64,000 nt of DNA from DASRIA01 sp963724065. Lineage in GTDB: Bacteria > Actinomycetota > Thermoleophilia > Solirubrobacterales > JBBDJG01. The first letter of the stretch is position 1. Every line of letters starts with the position of its first letter. Below are positions 34,001-41,478 of this stretch, piece after piece. A program made the translations under genes and the position numbers. A model generated the notes under the pieces. That model was not told the DNA's origin. It saw nothing but the letters and a program-made list of their open reading frames with translations, and did not search any database. The stretch is taken from the NCBI GenBank assembly GCA_963724065.1, contig CAVRTB010000002.1, forward strand, positions 124,001 to 188,000. Direction: 5' to 3'.

Positions 34001-34453
34001 GCCAACGGCTTCCCGGCCGCCACGAGCGGATACGCGCTGATGCGCGTGATGGTCGGCAGTCCCGGCACGCCCGAGGACGACGCCGATGTGGCGCTCGCGT
34101 TCGAGATGTCGGACGTGCGTGACGCCACGGAGTTGCTCGACTACGGCGGCGAGCTCCTGTTCAGGGCGACGCTGCGGCTCACCGACCGCGAGATCGCCCC
34201 AGGCGGCACTGCGACCTCGCAGGACCTCGTCCTGCCGGTCACCGTGCCGTGCGCGGCGACGCTCGATCCGCTCACCGGCAGCGACTGCGCGATCGCCACG
34301 ACGGCCGACGCGCTCACGCCCGGAATGGTGCGCGAGGGCGGCCGCGCGATGTGGGAGCTGGGAAGTGTGGAGGTGCTCGACGGCGGCTCCGACGGCGACG
34401 TGGACACGCCCGGCAACGCTGTCTTCGCGAGGCCCGGCATCTTCGTTCCGTAG
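31055..34453 (+). CDS. Secreted PQQ-dependent sugar dehydrogenase-like protein 2
   Basis: 1,132 residues from TTG 31055, with GGAAGGGA upstream. Signal peptide LRTIAAAVAALALFVPAAGA, then the VTLPPGFQQD start that the family shares. The propeller contains SRGLLGMAIDPRYP, YHPGGGIEFGADGYLYVSGGDG and HGFRNPARLAIRPG. PKD (YEWDLDGDGELDDSTDTAPT), DNRLRE (ADARVEQGLVNTNLGTDPQLRTDSG) and the C-terminal module (YVRPKGATPTRLALVPAYREC ... FARPGIFVP) follow in the same order as in gene 1. It is the closest of the set to gene 1 in the propeller region. The final motif is IFVP rather than LFVP. Confidence 0.85.
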   Translation: MPHLLRTIAAAVAALALFVPAAGAVTLPPGFQQDTVISGFNNPMDLEIAPGGRVFVAEKSGIIRTFTDLSDSTPTTFADLRTQVHNYSSRGLLGMAIDPRYPAEPYVYVYYTLDAAIGGTAPTWGSAGQTQDPCPGDTDDVNCIVSARVSRLRVQGEAVDGPEQVLVNDWCQQFQYHPGGGIEFGADGYLYVSGGDGARWEIFDYGQLGNPMNPCADPPSPVGGPMSPPTAEGGRLRAQDLRTGGDPLGLAGSLIRIDPDTGEGAPGNPMAASSGANARRMLAHGFRNPARLAIRPGSNDVWVADRGGGYWEELDRVPDPTDPVRNFGWPCYEGGLDANGVPYARVRPRSDDQDLDICENLYAEVTATSAPYWGYDHELPVVPGEDCLTDPGTGEPLGNQIAGINFYPASGSFPAAYRGALFFADRLRDCMYAMLPGPDGLPKRGRVIAFAQRAERAMDIEIAPGGDLLYVDQVAAAVRRITWAGNSSNQAPTASAQADAVAGNRPLTVNFGSAGTSDPDPGDLLVYEWDLDGDGELDDSTDTAPTHTFLAGGTFEVALRVTDTSGVSDTETITITVGSGPVGTIAAPAAGSTWAAGETISFSGSGWDAVDGDLPPTALDWIVALVHCDTPEDCHEYELANVPDSAGGSVTAPDHAYPSHIEIRLTTTNSIGETEHKTRRLEPRTATVNVDTSPPGATVTIDGADLTAPVTRQAIVGSTHSITTPAQIAIANTTYRFSSWSDGQAQARTMTVPASGAAYVARFAPFEPGQSTLTFSAAADARVEQGLVNTNLGTDPQLRTDSGGADTAESYLRFILGGITGRVASAKLRVRSVTNTVDGPAVRGTTNGWTESGVTWANRPAPTTGAISDVGRIDADTWAEWDVTPLVAADGTVNLHLAQTSTDGVSYHSREASTPAFRPELVVTTVNDAYVRPKGATPTRLALVPAYRECTAPNRVHGPSLEQPSCNPPIRESTAVTIGSPDANGFPAATSGYALMRVMVGSPGTPEDDADVALAFEMSDVRDATELLDYGGELLFRATLRLTDREIAPGGTATSQDLVLPVTVPCAATLDPLTGSDCAIATTADALTPGMVREGGRAMWELGSVEVLDGGSDGDVDTPGNAVFARPGIFVP

Positions 34454-34492
34454 GTCACCAGAAGGCCTGGCATGAGGCCGCCCGGCCGATGC

Positions 34493-34516
34493 TACCCTGC
34501 GCCCGTCTGGATTCGC
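34493..34516 (+). promoter_or_regulatory. Promoter and shared leader motif, PQQ-dehydrogenase gene 3
   Basis: TACCCT (34493-34498), 8 nt, then CTGGATTCGC (34507-34516). The nearest start codon at the spacing seen in genes 1 and 2 is ATG 34555 (38 nt), which is out of frame with the long coding region. Confidence 0.55.
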
Positions 34517-34612
34517 CGATCACCGGTCCGCCCCACGGGCCGGGGCAGGGGGCCATGCGTTACGGATTTCGCTCGCACCTTCCGCTGACCGCGCCACGCG
34601 TGGCGCCGGTCC

Positions 34613-37600
34613 GTGCTTGCCGTGCTCGCCGTCGCACTCGCCGGCGGGGCGCCGGCCGGCGCGGCGACGCTGCCGCCCGGGTTTCAGGAGTCGACCGCGT
34701 TCACGGGCCTGAACCAGCCGATCGCCGTCGAGTTCGCACCCAACGGACGGGTGTTCGTCGCCGAGAAGAGCGGGATCATCCGCACCTTCACGGACCTCTC
34801 CGACAGCACGGCGACGCAGTTTGCCGACCTGCGCACGCAGGTGCACAACTTCTACGACCGCGGCCTGATGAGCATCGCGGTGGACCCGAACTTCCCGGCG
34901 GACCCGTACGTGTACGTGTACTACGTCCACGACGCCGCGATCGGCGGCACCGCCCCGCGGTGGGGAACCGAAGGGCAGACGTCCGACGGCTGCCCGAACC
35001 CTCCCGGTGACACGCTCGACGGATGCGTCGTGAGCGGCCGCATCTCGCGGCTGCAGGTGAGTGGCGAGGCGATGACCGGCCCCGAGCAGGTGCTCGTCGA
35101 GGACTGGTGCCAGCAGTACCCGAGCCACGCGGGCGGCGGCCTCGAGTTCGGCGCGGACGGGTACCTGTACTTCTCGGGCGGCGACGGCGCCAGCTTCTCC
35201 TTCACGGACTACGGCCAGGACGGGAACCCGGTCAATCCCTGCGGCGACCCGCCGGGCGGCGTCGGCGGGGCGATGTCGCCGCCCACCGCGGAGGGCGGGA
35301 AGCTGCGCTCGCAGGACATCCGCACGAGCTCGGATCCGCTCGGCCTGAGCGGAGCGGTGATCCGGATCGACCCCGACACGGGAGCCGGCGTGATGGGCAA
35401 CCCGCTCTTCTCGAGCACCAACGCGCAGGAGCGCCGCTTCCTGGCCTACGGCTTGCGCAATCCCTTCCGCCTCGCGATCCGGCCGGGGGTCGGTGACGTC
35501 TGGGTGGGCGACGTCGGCCAGGGACAGTGGGAGGAGTTCGACCGCGTGCCGGCGCCGTTCACCGGCGTGCGCAACTTCGGCTGGCCATGCTACGAAGGGG
35601 GCCTGAACTCGAGCGGGACCCCGATCTCGAGCACGCACAGCCCGATCGCCACGCTCGACCTGAACCTCTGCGAGAGCCTCTACAGCGCGGGGACCGCGAC
35701 GGCGCCCTACTGGGCCTACCACCACGGCGACGAGATCGTGACCGGGGAGAACTGCAAGGAGCAGCAGGGCTCCGCTCTCTCGGGCATGGCCTTTGCCCCG
35801 GTGACGGGCGGCTTCCCGGACGCCTACGACGGCGCGCTCTTCTTCTCCGACCACTCGCGCGAGTGCATCTGGGCGATGCGCGCCGACGCGAACGGCCTTC
35901 CCGACCCCTCCACGCGGGAGGCGTTCGCCCAGGACGCGGGCTTCCCGACGGACCTCGAGTTCGGGCCGGGCGGCGACCTCTTCTTCCCGGACATCGGCAC
36001 CGGCACGATCAAGCGGGTCAACTTCACGGGGGCCCCGGGCAACAACCCGCCGACCGCCGTCGCGACCGCGGCGCCGCTGTCGGGCTCGCCGCCGCTGCTC
36101 GTCGAGTTCGACGGAACCGGGTCGAGCGACCCCGACGCGGGCGACGTGCTCACCTACGCGTGGGACCTCGACGACGACGGGCAGCGCGACGACTCGACCG
36201 ACCCGGCTCCCTCCTTCACGTACTCGACGCCGGGCGTCTACACGGTGACGCTGCGCGTCACGGACACGAGCGGCGGCTTCGACGAGGACACGGTCACGAT
36301 CGACGCCGGCAGCGGGCCGCCGGCGCCGAGCATCATCACCCCCACCGCGGGCACGACGTGGAAGGTCGGTCAGGCGATCCCGTTCTCGGGCTCCGCGACC
36401 GATCCCGACGACGGGACGCTCGCGGGCACGGCGCTCGACTGGGAGCTGATCCTCAACCACTGCGTGACGCCGTCGAACTGCCACCAGCACTCGATCCAGG
36501 CCTTCGAGAACACCGCGAGCGGCTCGTTCACGGCGCCCGACCACGAGTACCCGGCGAACCTCGAGCTGAGGCTGACCGCCACCGACTCGGACGGCAACTC
36601 GGCCACCGTCTCGCGCCAGCTCGACCCCCGCACGGTCAACCTGACCGTCGCGAGCGACCCGGCCGCGATGAACGTTTCGATCGGCTCGGCGAGCGGCACG
36701 GCGCCCGTCACGACGACCGTGATCGAGGGCTCCGCAAACACCGCCACCGCGCCTTCGACTCAGCTCAGGGGGAACACGAGCTACGAGTTCTCCGCCTGGT
36801 CGGACGGCCAGCCCCAGACGCACGCGATCGTCGCGCCCGCCGCCTCCACGACCTACACCGCACGGTATGCGCCACGCACGCCCGGGACGTCGACCCTGGT
36901 CTTCAACCCGGCGGCGGACGCCTACGTGGAGGAGGCAAACCCGACCGCGAACTTCGGCTCGGCGACGACGCTACGCACGGACGGGGGCGGCAATCCCGAC
37001 GTCGACAGCTACCTCAGCTTCCTGATCGACGGGCTCCAGGGCAGGGTCCAGAACGCGAAGTTGCGGATCTTCTCGACGAGCAACACGATTGACGGGCCGT
37101 CCGTGTCCTCGACTTCGAATACCTGGGCCGAGACGACGATCAACTGGAACAACCGCCCCGCGCCGGGCGCGCTGCTCGCCGACACGGGCGGGATCGCGAC
37201 CGGGGTCTGGACGGAGTGGGACGTGACGCCGGCCGTCACGAGCGAGGGCCAGGTGAGCTTCCGCCTCGCCAACTCGACCTCGGACGGAGTGAACTTCCAC
37301 GCCCGCGAGTCGGCGACGGTCATGCGCCGCCCCGAGCTCGTGCTCACGGTCCTCAACGACGCCTACGCGCGGCCGAAGGGAGCGACGCCGACCCGCGTGG
37401 CGCTCGTGCCCGCGTACAACGCTTGCACGGCGCCGAACCGGCTCCACGGGCCGCCGCTCGACAGCGGGGCGTGCAACCCGCCCGCGCAGGCGTCCTCGCA
37501 GCTCACCGTCGGCACCTTCGACGCCAACGGCGCCCAGCCGAGCTCGTCGGGGGCCGTGACGTTCAGCGCCTCGCCGGGAGTGCCGGGCACTCCCGAGGAC

Positions 37601-37981
37601 GAGGCGGACGTGACGCTCAAATTCTTTCTCGCGGACGTGCGCAGCAAGGCCGGACTCACCGACTACACGGGTGAGCTGCAGGTGCGCAGCACCCTGCGCA
37701 TCACCGACCGCTCGAACGGCCCGGGCGGCGCCGACCCGGGCACGCTCCAGCAGCTCGACCTGCCCGTCACCGCCGGCTGCGGCGCGACCGCCGACGCCGC
37801 GGTCGGCGCGACGTGCAGCGTCCTCACGACCTTCGACGCGATCACGCCGGGAGTGGTCGACGAGGGTGCCCGCGCGGTCTGGGAACTTGGTCACGTCGAG
37901 GTGCTCGACGGCGGCCCCGACGGCGACGTGGACACTCCGGGCAACGGGGTGTTCGCCCGGCAGGGCCTGTTTGTTCCGTGA
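34613..37981 (+). CDS. Secreted PQQ-dependent sugar dehydrogenase-like protein 3 (5' end possibly frameshifted)
   Basis: 1,122 residues from GTG 34613, the first start in this frame after TGA 34586-34588. It opens directly with the hydrophobic core VLAVLAVALAGGAPAGAATLPPGFQE and so lacks a charged n-region. An ATG at 34555 opens MRYGFRSHLPLTAPRVAP in another frame; one extra base between 34555 and 34613 would explain this. The propeller has DRGLMSIAVDPNFP, SHAGGGLEFGADGYLYFSGGDG and YGLRNPFRLAIRPGVGDV. PKD (YAWDLDDDGQRDDSTDPAPS), DNRLRE (ADAYVEEANPTANFGSATTL) and C-module (YARPKGATPTRVALVPAYNAC ... FARQGLFVP) follow. Only a TGA separates it from gene 4 in the same frame. Confidence 0.83.
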   Translation: MLAVLAVALAGGAPAGAATLPPGFQESTAFTGLNQPIAVEFAPNGRVFVAEKSGIIRTFTDLSDSTATQFADLRTQVHNFYDRGLMSIAVDPNFPADPYVYVYYVHDAAIGGTAPRWGTEGQTSDGCPNPPGDTLDGCVVSGRISRLQVSGEAMTGPEQVLVEDWCQQYPSHAGGGLEFGADGYLYFSGGDGASFSFTDYGQDGNPVNPCGDPPGGVGGAMSPPTAEGGKLRSQDIRTSSDPLGLSGAVIRIDPDTGAGVMGNPLFSSTNAQERRFLAYGLRNPFRLAIRPGVGDVWVGDVGQGQWEEFDRVPAPFTGVRNFGWPCYEGGLNSSGTPISSTHSPIATLDLNLCESLYSAGTATAPYWAYHHGDEIVTGENCKEQQGSALSGMAFAPVTGGFPDAYDGALFFSDHSRECIWAMRADANGLPDPSTREAFAQDAGFPTDLEFGPGGDLFFPDIGTGTIKRVNFTGAPGNNPPTAVATAAPLSGSPPLLVEFDGTGSSDPDAGDVLTYAWDLDDDGQRDDSTDPAPSFTYSTPGVYTVTLRVTDTSGGFDEDTVTIDAGSGPPAPSIITPTAGTTWKVGQAIPFSGSATDPDDGTLAGTALDWELILNHCVTPSNCHQHSIQAFENTASGSFTAPDHEYPANLELRLTATDSDGNSATVSRQLDPRTVNLTVASDPAAMNVSIGSASGTAPVTTTVIEGSANTATAPSTQLRGNTSYEFSAWSDGQPQTHAIVAPAASTTYTARYAPRTPGTSTLVFNPAADAYVEEANPTANFGSATTLRTDGGGNPDVDSYLSFLIDGLQGRVQNAKLRIFSTSNTIDGPSVSSTSNTWAETTINWNNRPAPGALLADTGGIATGVWTEWDVTPAVTSEGQVSFRLANSTSDGVNFHARESATVMRRPELVLTVLNDAYARPKGATPTRVALVPAYNACTAPNRLHGPPLDSGACNPPAQASSQLTVGTFDANGAQPSSSGAVTFSASPGVPGTPEDEADVTLKFFLADVRSKAGLTDYTGELQVRSTLRITDRSNGPGGADPGTLQQLDLPVTAGCGATADAAVGATCSVLTTFDAITPGVVDEGARAVWELGHVEVLDGGPDGDVDTPGNGVFARQGLFVP

Positions 37982-38080
37982 GTCGGCGATAGGCTGACGC
38001 TCACCACGAGCGCGTCCGCCCGAGAGAAGAGCACACTGGTCGCGGCCCTGGCGGCCGCCCTCTTCGCGCTGGCCTTCGCC

Positions 38081-41000
38081 GTGGCCCCGGCGCGCGCGGT
38101 CACCCTGGCGCCCGGCTTCCAGGAGACGACGGCGCTCCAGGGACTCGAGATACCGACCGCGATCTCGTTCGCCCCGAACGGGCGCGTGTTCGTCGCCGAG
38201 AAGAACGGCATGCTCAAGACGTTCGACAGCATCTCGGACAACACCCCGACGGTTTTCGCGGACCTGCGCACCCAGGTCCACTCGTTCAGCGACCGGGGCC
38301 TCCTCGGCCTGACCGTCGATCCGGGGTTCCCGGCCAACCCCTACGTCTACGTGATGTACGCGCATGACGCCCCGATCGGCGGGACGGCGCCCACCTATGG
38401 GGCACCCGGCCAGGGCTCCGACGACTGCCCATCCCCACCGGACGGCCCGGGAGCGCACGGCTGCGTCGCAAGCTCGCGCATCTCACGGCTGAACGCCGCG
38501 GGTGACGTCATGACCGGCACCGAGCAGGTGCTCGTCGAGGACTTCTGCGACCAGTTCGGCTGGCATGGCGGCGGCGGCCTGGAGTTCGGAGCCGACGGCT
38601 ATCTGTACGCGACGGGCGGGGACGGCTCGTCGCCGATCCACTGGGACTACGGACAGGACGCCGACCCGGCCACCGACTGGCACCCGATCAACCCGTGCGG
38701 CGACCCGCCGGCCGGCGTCGACGGCGTGCAGTCCCCGCCGACCGCGGAGGGCGGGCGCCTGCGCACGCAGGACCTGCGCACCCCGGGCGACCCGCTCGGC
38801 CTGTCCGGCTCGCTGATCCGAATCGACCCGGCCACCGGCGCCGGCGTACCGGGCAACCCCATGTTCGCGAGCGCCGACCCGAACGCTCGACGGATGCTCG
38901 CGCACGGGCTGCGCAACGCCTTCAGGATCGCGATCAGGCCCGGCACCACCGACGTCTGGATCGGCGATGTGGGGGGCGCCGGCTGGGAAGAGATCAACCA
39001 CGTGCCGGCTCCCACCGACCCCGTTCGGAACTTCGGCTGGCCCTGTTACGAGGGCGGGCTCGACGAAGCCGGGACTCCCTTCGCCGCCAAGATCGGAGCC
39101 GCGGACCAGCTGAACCTGAACGTCTGCGAGAACCTGTTTGCGCAGCAGGGCGCCACGACCCCGCCCTATTTCGCGTACGCCCATTCTCAGGAGCTGACCC
39201 CGGGGGACGGGTGCGGCACCGGCGGGAGCGTGATCTCCGCGATCGGCTTCTACCCGATGACGGGCGGCACGTTCCCGGCCGCCTACGACGGCGCGCTGCT
39301 GCTCGGCGATCTCGCGCGGCGTTGCATCTGGGCGATGCTCGTGGGCCCGGACGGGCTGCCGGACCCGACGCGCATCCAGCGCCTCGTCGACGACGCCGGC
39401 TCCCCGGTCGACCTGACGATCGGCCCCGGAGGCGACTTGTTCTACGTGGACATCTACGGGGGTGCGATCCGCCGCGTGCACTACACCGGCAACCCGAACA
39501 ACAGCCCACCGACCGCGATTGCGCAGGCGGACGTCACGAACGGAGACGTCCCGCTCACGGTGGGCTTCGACGGAACGGACTCCTCGGATCCGGACGCGGG
39601 GGACACGCTGACCTATCAGTGGGATCTCGACGGCGACGGCGACCTCGACGATTCGACGGCCCAGTCCCCGTCGTTCACCTACACGACCGAGGGGACCGTC
39701 GTCGTGAGCCTGCGGGTGACCGACGCGGTCGGACTGATGGACACTGACACCGTGACCATCTATCCGGGGGGCGGGCCCCCAGCCGTCACGATCGACTCCC
39801 CCAGCCCGTCAACCGAGTGGGCGGTCGGGGACACGCTCTCCTTCTCGGGGTCGGCGACGGACCCCGACGACGGGCCGCTGCCCGCGTCCGCGCTCGACTG
39901 GGCGCTCGTCCTGCACCACTGTCCCTTCAACATCTGCCACGAGCACCCCCAGCGGGAGTGGACCGGTGTTTCGAGCGGATCGTTCACCACACCCAACCAC
40001 GACTGGCCCGCCCACCTCGAGCTGCGCGCCACGGGGCGGGACTCTGAGGGGAACGCCGGCTCCGCGAGCCTCCAGCTCGAATCGCAGCAGGTCAACCTGA
40101 ACATCCAGACCATTCCTCGCGGGATGTACATCATCTGGAACGACCTCGTGCTCCCGTCCACGTACTCGCAGAACGCGATTGCCGGCTCGGTGAACACGCT
40201 CAGCACGCCCTCGCCGCAGACGCTCGGCAACACGACCTATCAGTTCGCGGGCTGGCTGCACGGCCCGGCGCAAACGCACACGCTCGTCGCGCCCGGCACG
40301 ACCAGGACCTACACCGCGCGCTTCACCGCGCTCCAGCCCGGCACGCAGGTTTTCGGCCTCAGGCCGGAGGCCGACGCGTACGTCGACGAGTCGCTCCCCG
40401 GCGCGAACTTCGGCGGCGCGCAACTGTTGCGGACCGGCGCGGCCGCGGGGGCGCAGACCGAGACGCACCTGCGCTTCCTGGTCGACGGCATCGTCGGCAA
40501 GATCGAGTCAGCCACCCTGCGGCTGCGCTCGATCACGGACACGGCGGACGGCCCTGCCGTGTTCCGCACGAGCGCTCCCTGGACCGAGAACGGGATCAAC
40601 TGGGCGAACCGGCCGGCCGCCGCGGGCGGGGTGCTTGACGACGCGGGCGCGATTGCGGCGGGAACCGTGACCGACCTCGACGTCACATCGGCCGTGACCG
40701 GCGAGGGGGCCGTCAGCTTCAAGCTGGCCGGCACGTCGTCCGATCCGATCGACATCCACTCACGCGAGGCCGGTGTGGCCGCGAACAGCCCGTCGCTCCA
40801 GATCACGATGAGCAACGACGCCTACCCGCGCCCGAAGGGCGCAACGCCCGCGGTGACGCCGCTGGTGCCGGCCTACCGCCAGTGCACCGCGGCAAACCGC
40901 GTCCACGGGCCGCCGCTCGCGAGCGGCTCGTGCGCTGCACCCGCACAGAGCTCCACCGACCTGACGGTCGGATCGCCGGATGCGAACGGTGCCGCCGCGC

Positions 41001-41440
41001 AGGCCGCGGGCAGGTTCTCGCTCGCCGCGCGGCTCGGGATCCCGTCGACGCCGGCGGACGAGGCGGACGTCGAGGTCACGCTGTCGGTCAGCGACGTACG
41101 CCGTCAGGCCGGGCTCGGCGATTACGCCGGCGAGCTCCAGGCGGCGCCGACCGTCCGCATCACCGACCGCAACAGCAGCCCGAGTGGCACTGATCCGGCG
41201 ACGCTCACCGACGTGACGCTCCCGGTGACCATTCCGTGCGCGACGACGGCCGACGCGACGATCGGCTCGTCGTGCGCCGCGACGACCACGATGGAAGCGA
41301 TCCTGCCGGGACTCCTCAGAGAGGGCGCCCGCGCCGTGTGGGAGGTCCGCCGGGTGGAGGTCCTCGACGGCGGCCCGGACGGTGACGCGGACACACCCGG
41401 CAACGGGGTGTTCCTGCGGCAAGGGCTGTTCGTGCCGTGA
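38081..41440 (+). CDS. Secreted PQQ-dependent sugar dehydrogenase-like protein 4 (start unclear)
   Basis: 1,119 residues from GTG 38081, the first ATG/GTG/TTG in frame. The frame is open upstream to the TGA of gene 3, and codons 37997-38080 spell an obvious signal peptide (SAREKSTLVAALAAALFALAFA), which a start at 38081 would remove. A CTG at 37994 may be the true start. The propeller has DRGLLGLTVDPGFP, WHGGGGLEFGADGYLYATGGDG and HGLRNAFRIAIRPG. PKD (YQWDLDGDGDLDDSTAQSPS), DNRLRE (ADAYVDESLPGANFGGAQLL) and the C-module (YPRPKGATPAVTPLVPAYRQC ... FLRQGLFVP) follow. This member is the most diverged and lacks the CTGGATTCGC leader motif. Confidence 0.82.
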   Translation: MAPARAVTLAPGFQETTALQGLEIPTAISFAPNGRVFVAEKNGMLKTFDSISDNTPTVFADLRTQVHSFSDRGLLGLTVDPGFPANPYVYVMYAHDAPIGGTAPTYGAPGQGSDDCPSPPDGPGAHGCVASSRISRLNAAGDVMTGTEQVLVEDFCDQFGWHGGGGLEFGADGYLYATGGDGSSPIHWDYGQDADPATDWHPINPCGDPPAGVDGVQSPPTAEGGRLRTQDLRTPGDPLGLSGSLIRIDPATGAGVPGNPMFASADPNARRMLAHGLRNAFRIAIRPGTTDVWIGDVGGAGWEEINHVPAPTDPVRNFGWPCYEGGLDEAGTPFAAKIGAADQLNLNVCENLFAQQGATTPPYFAYAHSQELTPGDGCGTGGSVISAIGFYPMTGGTFPAAYDGALLLGDLARRCIWAMLVGPDGLPDPTRIQRLVDDAGSPVDLTIGPGGDLFYVDIYGGAIRRVHYTGNPNNSPPTAIAQADVTNGDVPLTVGFDGTDSSDPDAGDTLTYQWDLDGDGDLDDSTAQSPSFTYTTEGTVVVSLRVTDAVGLMDTDTVTIYPGGGPPAVTIDSPSPSTEWAVGDTLSFSGSATDPDDGPLPASALDWALVLHHCPFNICHEHPQREWTGVSSGSFTTPNHDWPAHLELRATGRDSEGNAGSASLQLESQQVNLNIQTIPRGMYIIWNDLVLPSTYSQNAIAGSVNTLSTPSPQTLGNTTYQFAGWLHGPAQTHTLVAPGTTRTYTARFTALQPGTQVFGLRPEADAYVDESLPGANFGGAQLLRTGAAAGAQTETHLRFLVDGIVGKIESATLRLRSITDTADGPAVFRTSAPWTENGINWANRPAAAGGVLDDAGAIAAGTVTDLDVTSAVTGEGAVSFKLAGTSSDPIDIHSREAGVAANSPSLQITMSNDAYPRPKGATPAVTPLVPAYRQCTAANRVHGPPLASGSCAAPAQSSTDLTVGSPDANGAAAQAAGRFSLAARLGIPSTPADEADVEVTLSVSDVRRQAGLGDYAGELQAAPTVRITDRNSSPSGTDPATLTDVTLPVTIPCATTADATIGSSCAATTTMEAILPGLLREGARAVWEVRRVEVLDGGPDGDADTPGNGVFLRQGLFVP

Positions 41441-41478
41441 TGCGCGCGTAGCAGCGCCTCTCGGACTGCTTGGAAGCG

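Noticed and set aside
37979..38081. Stop-codon read-through fusing PQQ genes 3 and 4
   Set aside because: A signal peptide begins right after the TGA, which would make no sense inside a fusion. I keep it only as a remote option.
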